This document shows, piece by piece, positions 16,483-23,887 of a stretch of 33,855 bases of DNA. The translations under genes were made by a program, and so were the position numbers. The notes beneath the pieces were generated by a model. The model made no database searches, had not been told where the DNA came from, and worked only from the letters and a program-made list of their open reading frames with translations. The stretch is from an uncultured bacterium. Its GTDB lineage: Bacteria; Pseudomonadota; Gammaproteobacteria; Burkholderiales; Burkholderiaceae_C. The DNA lies in the NCBI GenBank assembly GCA_903830565.1, contig CAIKUF010000330.1:1-33855 (forward strand). The letters are read 5' to 3'. Numbering within the stretch: the stretch's first letter is position 1; each line of letters starts with the position of its first letter.

Positions 16483-16682
16483 ACCGCTTTCCTTCGCTGG
16501 CGACACCGCATGAACACTGACATTTGTGCCCACGCACACCCTCACCGTCTGGGTGAGAGCGCTACGCACCCGATTGAGCCGCGCTGCGACGCGCTGGCCG
16601 CGTTGCTCCTCCTCGCGGGCATAGGCCCGCAGCGTCGTCGCGCCTTGCCAGCGCGTCGCATCACGGCCCACTCGGGCGCGTC

Positions 16683-16699
16683 CAACTGCGGTTTGTAGG
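16683..16699 (-). repeat. Right terminal inverted repeat of the element
   Basis: CAACTGCGGTTTGTAGG, the inverted partner of 16466-16482. It abuts the ATPase start codon with no gap. The last bases also form TAGGA with the first base of the ATG, eight bases upstream of the second in-frame ATG at 16709. Confidence 0.85.
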
Positions 16700-17623
16700 A
16701 TGAATGCCATGACGTCAGCGATGAGCATGACCTTGAACGCCAAGCCGCCCGAGCCCGCGCCCACCGCGGCCCTGACCGGCGTGCACCTGGCCTACGGCAG
16801 ACAGACTGTGCTTGACGGCCTGGACTGGGCGCTGCTGCCCGGCCAGGTGGTCGGCCTGCTCGGCCGCAACGGCTCGGGCAAGACGACGCTGCTCGAAGCG
16901 ATGCTGGGGTTGCGCGAGGCGGAATCCGGAAGCATCCGGCTCTTCGGCGAGACGGTGGCGACACTGAGCGACGCCGCGCGCGCCCGCATCGGCTACGTGC
17001 CGCAGCAGTCGGACCTGTTCGACTGGCTCACGCCGACGCAGATGCTGGACTACTTCAAGAGCTTCTACCCGCGCTGGAACGATGCCAAGGTGGAGGGCCT
17101 GCTCTCGAAGTGGAACATCGCGCCAGGCAAGACCATCGCCAAGCTCTCGGGCGGCGAGCAGCAACGCCTGGCCATCATTCGCGCGCTGGCGCACGAGCCG
17201 GATCTGCTCGTGCTCGACGAGCCGGTGGCGAGCCTCGACCCCGCGGGCCGGCGCGACTTTCTGCGCGAACTCGTCGACCAGGTCTTGAACCGCGGCACGA
17301 CGGTCGTGTTCTCGACCCACATCCTGTCCGACCTCGAACGGGTGGCGTTCAACATCGCCTTCCTCAGCGCCGGCCGCATCGCCCTGCAGGCGCCGCTGGA
17401 CGAGCTGATGGAGACGACATGCCGCGTGAGCGGCCCGGTTGCTGCCGTGCAGGCGCTGCTGCAGTCGCGCGGGCTGGTGGAGCTGCGTAGCACGGCGCTC
17501 GGCGGTGGGCGCCAGCAGGTGCTGGCGCGTTGTGCCGCCAATGCGGAACCGCCGAGTTCGCAGGGCGACGTCAGCGTCGAAGCGGTGACGCTCGAAGACC
17601 TGTTCCTGGGCCTGACGCAATGA
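16700..17623 (+). CDS. ABC transporter ATP-binding protein
   Basis: Nucleotide-binding subunit of 307 residues that powers the adjacent permease. Walker A is GRNGSGKT (residues 55-62), the Q-loop is YVPQQSD, the signature is LSGGEQQRL, Walker B is LLVLDEPVASLDP and the H-loop is STHIL. The C-terminal 80 residues are an extension of the kind seen in export-type ABC-2 ATPases. The ATG at 16700 lies in the right target duplication of the inserted element; MNAMTSAMSM follows. Because the native ribosome binding site is now 234 bases away, translation may start at the fourth codon (ATG at 16709), which has TAGGA at good spacing. Its stop overlaps the permease start (ATGA). Confidence 0.94.
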   Translation: MNAMTSAMSMTLNAKPPEPAPTAALTGVHLAYGRQTVLDGLDWALLPGQVVGLLGRNGSGKTTLLEAMLGLREAESGSIRLFGETVATLSDAARARIGYVPQQSDLFDWLTPTQMLDYFKSFYPRWNDAKVEGLLSKWNIAPGKTIAKLSGGEQQRLAIIRALAHEPDLLVLDEPVASLDPAGRRDFLRELVDQVLNRGTTVVFSTHILSDLERVAFNIAFLSAGRIALQAPLDELMETTCRVSGPVAAVQALLQSRGLVELRSTALGGGRQQVLARCAANAEPPSSQGDVSVEAVTLEDLFLGLTQ

Positions 17624-19107
17624 ACGGGCGGGCCACTTCGCGAAGCGTGCTGCGGGCGGCGTGGCAGCAGTACCGCAACGTCTCTGGCATGGGATTCTTG
17701 TACGTTCTGGGCGGGGTGCTGACGGTCGGGCTGCTTGCGGTGGCCGTGTGGGTCCCGAGCGGCGGGTTGCTCGCGAAGATCCTGGGGCTCAGCGTTCTGA
17801 GCGTGTTCGTGCTGTGCGCCTGGACCTTGCTGGTCTCGACCCTGCTGCTGCAGAACCACCCGCATGTCGCGCGGCTCGTTCCGGGTCACATGGCCGCGTT
17901 GCGCCGAGTTCTCACGGGCGCATGGCTGCTGTTCACGGGGCTGGTTGCGATCATCGGTTGGGGGTTCGGGCACGGCCTCGCCGCGGCCGTCGGCGCCGGG
18001 CTTGGATTGCTGCTGTGGGCATGGATTCTTCGGGCACCGTTGTTCGCGTTGCTCTGTGCATTCGTGGTGGCGGGTTGCTCTTTCTGGGCAGCAAACCACG
18101 CGTATGTGTTGACGCACTCGTCTGCGTGGAAAGTCGTGGAGAAGCACCCGGAAGCAGTTGTCGCGGGAGTGCTGGTCGCCACGCTGACCGTGGCCGCGCT
18201 GACCGTGGGTGGACTGTTTCAAGCCGGCGGCGCGCGTCACGTTGCGAATTACCGCGCGCGTGTGCGGATGCTGGCGGCACAGTTCGGCGCAGGCATGACC
18301 CAGGAGCAATGGCGCGGCGTCGGCGGACTGGGTGCTGTGCTGGCGTACTTGCCTGATCTGTTGTATCGACGTTCGCTGAAGCGCAGTTGCGAGCTGGGTG
18401 GCGGAACTGTGCTGGACCGTGCTGCCTTGGGTCTGGGGCCGACCTTGCACTGGACCGGGCAGGTGGGATTCTTGGTGTTCCTTGGGGTGTTCTGGGCTGT
18501 GCTCAGTTTGCCGATGACCGGTTTCGGGACGCTGTCGGCGGCAAGCCAGACGAGCGTCAACTCCGGCATCGCTTATGGCTCTGCCTTCTTTGCAATTGGG
18601 GTGGCGATGCGGTCGAGCGCCGCGATGTACGCGACGCGACGCGAGCAGGCCCTCTTGATGTTGCTGCCCGGAATGCCACGTGGTGGCGTTTTGAACCGGC
18701 AACTGGCGCTGCGCCTGCTGGCCTTGTTCCTTGGATCATGGACCATGACTATCGTCGTCGTTCTCGCAGTGACATCGCGCTTGGTCGGCACCGCAGATTG
18801 GCCGGTGATCGTCGCCTTCGCGGTGTTGCCTGCCGGCATTCCGCTCTGGCGCGACTGGTCCCGCGCACCGCCACCAACAGCCGGCAGTTCAAACTTGCCA
18901 CTGCTCATCGTGATGCTGCTCGCCCCCTGCGGCATCGCTCTGCAGGTGTGGCAGGCCTTGAGCATCTGGCTCGTCGCCGCGGTCTTCACCGGCGTAGCGC
19001 TTGTGCTGCTCGCTTGGCGTTGGCGTGTGTTGAGCAACGCTCCCAGTGCATTCCCGGTGGGCCGGCTGCACGAAGAAGGGGCCCTGCGCAGCGCACGGTC
19101 CGAATGA
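17620..19107 (+). CDS. Membrane permease partner of the ABC ATPase
   Basis: Integral membrane protein of 495 residues with about ten to twelve hydrophobic segments, for example MGFLYVLGGVLTVGLLAVAVWV, LGLSVLSVFVLCAWTLLVSTLLL and WLLFTGLVAIIGWGFGHGLAA. I see no sequence motif that names the substrate. Start ATG (MNGRATSRSVLRAAWQQY) overlaps the ATPase stop. Together with the GntR/YtrA regulator this forms a regulator-ATPase-permease operon, resembling YtrA-controlled ABC-2 type exporters that respond to cell-envelope stress or antibiotics in Gram-positives. The substrate and direction here are inference. Confidence 0.8.
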   Translation: MNGRATSRSVLRAAWQQYRNVSGMGFLYVLGGVLTVGLLAVAVWVPSGGLLAKILGLSVLSVFVLCAWTLLVSTLLLQNHPHVARLVPGHMAALRRVLTGAWLLFTGLVAIIGWGFGHGLAAAVGAGLGLLLWAWILRAPLFALLCAFVVAGCSFWAANHAYVLTHSSAWKVVEKHPEAVVAGVLVATLTVAALTVGGLFQAGGARHVANYRARVRMLAAQFGAGMTQEQWRGVGGLGAVLAYLPDLLYRRSLKRSCELGGGTVLDRAALGLGPTLHWTGQVGFLVFLGVFWAVLSLPMTGFGTLSAASQTSVNSGIAYGSAFFAIGVAMRSSAAMYATRREQALLMLLPGMPRGGVLNRQLALRLLALFLGSWTMTIVVVLAVTSRLVGTADWPVIVAFAVLPAGIPLWRDWSRAPPPTAGSSNLPLLIVMLLAPCGIALQVWQALSIWLVAAVFTGVALVLLAWRWRVLSNAPSAFPVGRLHEEGALRSARSE

Positions 19108-19134
19108 CCCGCCCGACGGCGCCGCGCCCGCCGG

Positions 19135-19860
19135 TTACTCCACCATCCCGAGCAGCAGAAAGATTAGAAACCCGACGAAGAACATCGTCGTCGTGACCGC
19201 GGTGTCGGCCGACTCGTGGGCTTCGATGAGCAGCTCTTCGGTGACGAGGAACAGCAGCGCCGCGCAGCCGAAGGCGAGCAGGCCGGCGAGGGTGTGCACC
19301 GACGCGCCGGCGAGGACCGTGGTGCCCGCGAGCGCGCCGACGATCATCAGGCACGCGATGCCGGTCGGCGCGAGCACGCGAACCCAGAATCGCGCGGACC
19401 CGAATTCAAGCGCCATCGCCAGGCCGAGCGAGAACAGCTCCAGCGTCAGCGCGATCGTCAGCAACACGCCTTGCTTGAGGCCCGCCGTCAGCGCGATGCC
19501 GATCAGGATGCCGTCAAGCAGCAGGTCGACGCCGATGGGAACGAGCTTGCCCAGCGACGGTCCACGCGCGCCGGCGTGCGCGCCGGCCGGAGCGAAGCGC
19601 TTCACGACCTCGTCGATGAGCAGCATCAATGCGAGGCCGGCCGCGAACGCGAGGCCGACCTCGAGCGGGTCGTGGCCGCGCCGCACCTCGGGCAAGAGTT
19701 CCACCGCCACCACCGAGAAGATCACGCCGGCCGCGAAGTGCTGGATGCTGCTGCGAACCACGCGCCCCGGCGGGCGCACGGCGGCGATCAGCGCGCCGAC
19801 GAACGCGGCGGCCACCGGAATGGCGGAGATCAGGACGACCTGGAGGACAGTGGGCTGCAT
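19135..19860 (-). CDS. ZIP family metal transporter homologue with non-canonical metal site
   Basis: Membrane protein of 241 residues with eight hydrophobic segments. Helix 2 keeps the family motif HFAAGVIFSVVAVELLPE (H41, E54, E58). Helix 4, which in ZIP proteins carries H-N-x-x-[DE]-G, reads VDLLLDGILIG (V111, D112, D116, G117), and helix 5, normally H-E-x-P-x-E, reads TLELFSLGLAMALE (E141 only). The histidines of the two-metal centre are therefore missing, though acidic residues remain. It may have a different ion or another role. The start ATG gives MQPTVLQVVLIS. It is convergent with the ABC permease gene, 27 bases apart, and follows a hairpin-containing gap after the Bug gene. Confidence 0.82.
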   Translation of the reverse strand: MQPTVLQVVLISAIPVAAAFVGALIAAVRPPGRVVRSSIQHFAAGVIFSVVAVELLPEVRRGHDPLEVGLAFAAGLALMLLIDEVVKRFAPAGAHAGARGPSLGKLVPIGVDLLLDGILIGIALTAGLKQGVLLTIALTLELFSLGLAMALEFGSARFWVRVLAPTGIACLMIVGALAGTTVLAGASVHTLAGLLAFGCAALLFLVTEELLIEAHESADTAVTTTMFFVGFLIFLLLGMVE

Positions 19861-19928
19861 GCCGATCGTGTTTCGACCTGATCAGCTGGCACGGTCAGCA
19901 GCCATGCCCCGCAGCCCCCTCACCCCGA

Positions 19929-19956
19929 CCCTCTCCCCCGTTGCCTGGGGAGAGGG
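19929..19956. terminator. Strong hairpin between the ZIP and Bug genes
   Basis: A perfect 10-bp stem, CCCTCTCCCC paired with GGGGAGAGGG, with an eight-base loop, lies in the 131-base gap after the Bug gene on the minus strand. No T-run follows. Such C/T-rich palindromes beside CCCCTCACCCC are common dispersed intergenic repeats in proteobacteria. It may end the Bug transcript or be such a repeat. Confidence 0.55.
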
Positions 19957-19991
19957 GGAAGTTCTTCCGCGCAAGGCCGGCGGCGCCGGCG

Positions 19992-20975
19992 TTACTGCGG
20001 CTGGAAGCCGCTGTCCTTGATGATGCGCGACCAGACCGCGGTGTAGGCGCGCTCGCGGGCCGCGAACTGGGCCTGGCTCATGAAGCCGACCGCAAGGCCC
20101 ATCGCGGTCAGGCGCTCCCTGACCTCGGGGATGGCGATCACCTTGGCCAGCGCGGCCGAGAACGCGTCGAGCGCCGCCTTGGGCGTTCCGGTGGGCGCGA
20201 AGATGCCGTAGAAAGGCAGCTCTTCAAACCCGGGCAGGCCCACTTCGGCGAGTGTCGGCACGTCGGGCAGCGTGGCCTGGCGCGCCGAGCCCATCACGGC
20301 GACGACGCGCAGCTTGCCGCTGCGGTGGCTCTCGATGAAGTCGGGGATCGAGCCCACGCCGGCGGCGATCTGGTTGCCGAGCATGTCGGCGATCATCGGT
20401 GCGCTGCCGCGGTAGGGCGCGGCCACGAGGTCGAGGCGGAATTTGTCGCCGAGGACCTTGACCAGGAACTCGGGCACCGAGGCCGGCGCCGGGATGCCGA
20501 CCGCGCCCTTGCCGCCGCCCGCGCCTTTGATCCAGGCCACGTACTCAGGCACCGACTTGGCCGGCGTGCCGCCCGAAAGCGCCCACGCATTGGCGAAGTT
20601 GGCGAAGCCGGCCACCGGGACGAAATCGCGCGCGGTGTCGAAGCCCGGGTTCTTGACGACCAGCGGCAGGATGGAGACGGTGTGGTCGTGGGTCAGGAAG
20701 TAGGTCGTGCCGTCGGGCGCCGCGCCCTTGAGCGCCTGCGCGGCCAGCTGGCCGCCGGCGCCGGGCTTGTTCTCGACGATGACCGCCGCGCCGAGTTCGT
20801 CCTTCAGGTGCTCGCCGAGCAGGCGCGCGATGGCGTCGGTGCCGCCGCCGGCCGGAAAGCCGACCAGCAGGCGGATGGTCTTGCCGCTCTGCGCGAGCGC
20901 GGGGGCGGACAAAGTGCTGGCGCACGCGGTGGCGCCCATCCATTGCAGGGCGCGTCGACGGTTCAAGAGGCTCAT
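19992..20975 (-). CDS. Bug family tripartite tricarboxylate transporter substrate-binding protein
   Basis: Periplasmic solute-binding protein of 327 residues, TctC/Bug family, abundant in Burkholderiales. It has a signal peptide with NRRRALQWMGATACASTL and cleavage near APALAQ, compatible with Tat or Sec export. The first mature strand is KTIRLLVGFPAGGGTDAIARLL, followed by VENKPGAGGQLAAQALKGAAPDG, both family hallmarks. The ligand is usually a carboxylate; Bug proteins often lack adjacent membrane subunits, as here. It lies 99 bases downstream of an acyl-CoA synthetase on the same strand, which hints at uptake of a carboxylic acid that the ligase then activates. That link is inference. Confidence 0.94.
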   Translation of the reverse strand: MSLLNRRRALQWMGATACASTLSAPALAQSGKTIRLLVGFPAGGGTDAIARLLGEHLKDELGAAVIVENKPGAGGQLAAQALKGAAPDGTTYFLTHDHTVSILPLVVKNPGFDTARDFVPVAGFANFANAWALSGGTPAKSVPEYVAWIKGAGGGKGAVGIPAPASVPEFLVKVLGDKFRLDLVAAPYRGSAPMIADMLGNQIAAGVGSIPDFIESHRSGKLRVVAVMGSARQATLPDVPTLAEVGLPGFEELPFYGIFAPTGTPKAALDAFSAALAKVIAIPEVRERLTAMGLAVGFMSQAQFAARERAYTAVWSRIIKDSGFQPQ

Positions 20976-21074
20976 CGTGTCTCCATCGGGTGGCTGAGTG
21001 GGCGCGCACTGCGCGGCCCGCGAGGTATAGCACGCCGGATCGGCGCCGCCCAGCGGCGAACGAGTCTCAGCTTC

Positions 21075-22631
21075 TCAATCGCCTGCCGTCGGCGCGTCGG
21101 CTTGCGCGCGCAGCCGCTCGCGCAACGCGGTCTTGAGCACCTTGCCGTAGTGGTTCTTCGGCAGTTCGTCGACGAACACGTAGCGCTTGGGCCGCTTGAA
21201 GCGCGCGATGCGGGTCAGGCAGTGCGCGTCGAGCTCGGCCTCGGCAATGCGCGCGCCGCGCTGGGCGACGACGAAGGCGACGACGACCTCGCCCCACTCG
21301 GCATCCGCGGCGCCGACGACGGCGACTTCGGCGACGCCGGGCGCGGTCAGCAGCACCTCCTCGACCTCGCGCGGGTAGATGTTCGAGCCGCCGCTGATGA
21401 TGAGATCCTTGCTGCGGTCTTTGAGGGTGAGGAAACCGGCCTCGTCGAGGGCGCCGATGTCGCCCGTATACAGCCAGCCGCCGCGCATCGCCGCGGCGGT
21501 GGCCTCGGGGTTGCGCCAGTAGCCGGCCATCACCGTGTCGCCGCGCACCAGCACTTCGCCGGTCTCGCCCACGGGCAGGTCGGCGCCGTCGGCGCTGGCG
21601 ATGCGAACCTCGACCGGCGTCTGCGCGACGCCGACCGACGCGAGGCGGGCCAAGTGCTGCGGGTGCGCGCTGTTCGTGAGGTGCCGGCGCGCGAGGGCGG
21701 TCGCCGCCATCGGCGTCTCGCCCTGGCCGTAGATCTGCACGAAGCGCGGCCCCATCACGCGCAGCGCGCGCTCGATGTCGGCGACGTACATCGGCGCGCC
21801 GCCGTAGACGATGGTCTTGAACGACGCGGCGGCGTCTTCGGGCGTCAGGCCATGTGCCTCGGCATGGTCGACGAGGCGCTTGACGATCGTCGGCGCGGCG
21901 AAAGTCGACAGCGGCCCCAGCGTGCGCCCGAGCGCGAACAGCTCGGCCGGATCGACGCCGCCAGACGCCGGCACGACGTGCCTCGCGCCGGCCATCAGGT
22001 GCGGAATGGCGTACAGGCCGCAGCCGTGCGACATCGGCGCTGCGTAGACCATCGCATCGCCGCTCGACACGGTGTCGACATCGACGAAGTAGGCCAGGCC
22101 CATCGTCATCAGGTTGCGCTGCGTGATCATCACGCCCTTGGGCCGGCCGGTCGTGCCGCTGGTGTAAAACAGCCAGGCCACGTCGTTCGCAGCGCGCTCG
22201 ACGGGCGCGAGGGGTGTTGCACAGGCGACCGGGGTCAGCAGTTCGTCGGCCTGTGCGGAGTCCACGTCGACCTGCACTCCCAGGCCGGCCAGCGCCTGCG
22301 GCGCCACGTCGGCGGTGACGAAGCCCCAGCGTGCTTCGGCGTTGGCGACGATCCACTCGACCTCGCTCGCGTGCAGCTTGGCGTTGACCGGCACGACGAC
22401 GAGGCCGGCCCACCACGCAGCCCACAGGATCTCGAGGTAGCGCGGGTGGTTGTGCATGAAGAGCAGCACGCGGTCGCCGGGTGCGAGACCGGCCTCGCGC
22501 ATGCGCTGCGCGAGTGCGGCACTGCGCGCGGCCCACTCGCCATAAGCGGCGTGTAACGCGCTGCCGCGCAGGATCGCGGGGCGGTTCGGTTCCAGGCGGG
22601 CTTGGCGGATCAAGAGGTGGGTCAGGCTCAT
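21075..22631 (-). CDS. Acyl-CoA synthetase / AMP-binding protein
   Basis: Adenylate-forming ligase of 518 residues. Motifs: FYTSGTTGRPKGVMIT near residue 155, IYGQGETPM near 294, GWLYTGDIG near 373 and catalytic K497 in LPKNHYGKVLKTAL. It activates an organic acid to its CoA thioester. The ATG overlaps the stop of the 109-residue gene upstream (ATGA). It is clearly a different enzyme from the ligase at 4054-5559, judged by motif wording. Substrate is unknown; the adjacent Bug protein suggests a small carboxylate. Confidence 0.93.
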   Translation of the reverse strand: MSLTHLLIRQARLEPNRPAILRGSALHAAYGEWAARSAALAQRMREAGLAPGDRVLLFMHNHPRYLEILWAAWWAGLVVVPVNAKLHASEVEWIVANAEARWGFVTADVAPQALAGLGVQVDVDSAQADELLTPVACATPLAPVERAANDVAWLFYTSGTTGRPKGVMITQRNLMTMGLAYFVDVDTVSSGDAMVYAAPMSHGCGLYAIPHLMAGARHVVPASGGVDPAELFALGRTLGPLSTFAAPTIVKRLVDHAEAHGLTPEDAAASFKTIVYGGAPMYVADIERALRVMGPRFVQIYGQGETPMAATALARRHLTNSAHPQHLARLASVGVAQTPVEVRIASADGADLPVGETGEVLVRGDTVMAGYWRNPEATAAAMRGGWLYTGDIGALDEAGFLTLKDRSKDLIISGGSNIYPREVEEVLLTAPGVAEVAVVGAADAEWGEVVVAFVVAQRGARIAEAELDAHCLTRIARFKRPKRYVFVDELPKNHYGKVLKTALRERLRAQADAPTAGD

Positions 22632-22957
22632 GAGGTCTCATCCCGTTCCGGCGACGAGGGCTGCGGCCAGTTCAGCAGTTCGGCCAGACGGCGCGTGATC
22701 CACCACGCTTCGCCGGGGCCAACGACCGATCCCTCGGCGAGCAGCCCGCGCTGCACGCGTTCGAGCACGTCCTCCTCGGCGACCCCGAGCTCGAACAGCT
22801 TGGACCGCGCGTGCTCGGTGAGCAACTGGGCCATGTCTTCGCACAGGTCGTAGCGGGCCGCGATCACCTCCCGCGGCTCGCTCGGCTTGAACGCTCCGGG
22901 CGCGACGAAGAGCTCGACGAAGGATCTCGGCACGGCCTGCTGCTGGCTCTCGGGCAT
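22628..22957 (-). CDS. Small soluble protein of unknown function
   Basis: Protein of 109 residues with no signal peptide or membrane helix. It is helical and acidic in the middle (VIAARYDLCEDMAQLLTEHARSKLF is two helices' worth) and ends with WWITRRLAELLNWPQPSS. Similar short proteins in Burkholderiales are sometimes auto-named 'ATPase with chaperone activity', but no Walker motif is visible here, so I give no function. The ATG (MPESQQQAVP) starts five bases after the stop of the MTH1187-type gene, and its stop overlaps the acyl-CoA synthetase start. The tight packing suggests work in the same pathway. Confidence 0.75.
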   Translation of the reverse strand: MPESQQQAVPRSFVELFVAPGAFKPSEPREVIAARYDLCEDMAQLLTEHARSKLFELGVAEEDVLERVQRGLLAEGSVVGPGEAWWITRRLAELLNWPQPSSPERDETS

Positions 22958-22962
22958 GGACT

Positions 22963-23274
22963 TCAGCCGACCTTGAGCTTGCGGCCCAGATGCTGCTCGA
23001 CGGCGGCGATCTTGGAGTGCATGCGGCTCTGCGGCCCGGCGCGGTAGTCGACCTCCAAGTGCACGCCGATGCGCGGGCAGTCGGCGGCCAGGGTCTCGAA
23101 GCAGGCGCTGACGACGCCCATCACCTCGGCCCACTGGCCTTCGAGGATGGTGCCCATCGGCGTGAGCTGGTAGGTCACGCCGCTGCGGTCGATGACGTCG
23201 AGGATGCGCGCGACCTGCGCGCTGACGCTTTCGCCCACGCCCATGGGCGACATCGAAAATTCGAGCAGGACCAT
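22963..23274 (-). CDS. MTH1187/YqgV family thiamine-binding-fold protein
   Basis: Cytosolic protein of 103 residues matching the Thiamine_BP (DUF77) family: MVLLEFSMSPMGVGESVSAQVARILDVI, then YQLTPMGTILEGQWAEVMGVV and RIGVHLEVDYRAG. These ferredoxin-like-fold proteins form tetramers; a role as a thiamine-phosphate or similar ligand sensor has been proposed. The ATG is fixed by GGAGGAG. It is the first gene of a run with the unknown 109-residue protein and the acyl-CoA synthetase, five bases apart from the former, so the three are almost certainly cotranscribed. Confidence 0.87.
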   Translation of the reverse strand: MVLLEFSMSPMGVGESVSAQVARILDVIDRSGVTYQLTPMGTILEGQWAEVMGVVSACFETLAADCPRIGVHLEVDYRAGPQSRMHSKIAAVEQHLGRKLKVG

Positions 23275-23450
23275 GGCGGACTCCTCCTTGTGATCGAAGC
23301 GACGCGCCCAGCATTGCCGGGAGCGCGCATCGCCCCCGAACCTGCCGCTTGCGCCGGCCCATTGTCGCTTCGCGCCGTTGCGCTGCGTCCCGTCGCGTCG
23401 AGGCTGCGGAGCCCGGCGGACGCTAGGCCGCACATTCAAGCGGCCTACGA

Positions 23451-23822
23451 ATGACACGAACGCACGCCACCTTCACCTTGCTGGCCATGGCGGCCTGTGC
23501 CCACGCTGGCGCACAGACGGCGGCCGAGCCCTCGCGTGGCGAGCTGCTCTACGCCACGCATTGCATCGACTGCCATAACGCCAAGACCCATTGGCGCGAC
23601 AAGAGGCGCGCCACCGATTGGACGAGTCTGAAGGCGCAGGTGCGGCGCTGGCAGGCGCGCGCATTGCTGAACTGGAGCGAGGGCGACATCGTCGAGGTCA
23701 CGCGCCACCTGAACGACACGATCTACCGCTTCCCGCAGGGCGGTGACCGAGTGGGAATGCAAGGCGCCCGCGACGCCGAATTTGCGCCGCCGCGGCGACC
23801 TGCGGCACCCCCCCCGGGCTGA
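23451..23822 (+). CDS. Small c-type cytochrome
   Basis: Exported protein of 123 residues. A signal peptide of about 22 residues (MTRTHATFTLLAMAACAHAGA) is followed by one haem-attachment motif, C38-I-D-C41-H42, in LYATHCIDCHNAKTH. The distal ligand is uncertain; a Met lies near residue 102. It would be a soluble or periplasmic electron carrier. The proline-rich end (PPRRPAAPPPG) is unusual. It is divergent from the MTH1187-type gene and 65 bases before the GAF-GGDEF gene. No oxidase or dehydrogenase partner is adjacent. Confidence 0.87.
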   Translation: MTRTHATFTLLAMAACAHAGAQTAAEPSRGELLYATHCIDCHNAKTHWRDKRRATDWTSLKAQVRRWQARALLNWSEGDIVEVTRHLNDTIYRFPQGGDRVGMQGARDAEFAPPRRPAAPPPG

Positions 23823-23887
23823 ACGCGGGCCACTTTGGTTTGCGTGGGAGCTGCCGATATTCCCGGCATTCACCCGAAAGCCAAGCC

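Larger units (their letters stand above)
16466..16699 (+). mobile_element. MITE-like non-autonomous element, 234 bp, with perfect 17-bp terminal inverted repeats
   Basis: The element begins CCTACAAACCGCAGTTG and ends with the exact reverse complement. It is flanked by ATGAA on both sides, which fits a transposon with a 5-bp target duplication. It is inserted between gntR and the ABC ATPase gene, which otherwise would overlap as ATGA. It is too short for a transposase; a 72-codon open frame across it (16480-16698) is not conserved at the protein level in the second copy. An internal six-base hairpin (CTCACC/GGTGAG) is at 16541-16557. A related copy covers the right edge of the window. The transposase family that would move it is unknown to me. 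Confidence 0.8.

Noticed and set aside
16480-16698. 72-codon open frame inside the mobile element as a possible small protein
   Set aside because: In the second copy most differing codons change the amino acid, with no bias to silent change, so the frame is not under protein-level selection. It ends inside the terminal repeat.
19629-22556. Very long open frame on the plus strand
   Set aside because: It is antisense to the ZIP, Bug and acyl-CoA synthetase genes, all of which have clear family motifs. Its product is arginine-, alanine- and glycine-rich low-complexity sequence, as expected for a shadow frame in GC-rich DNA.
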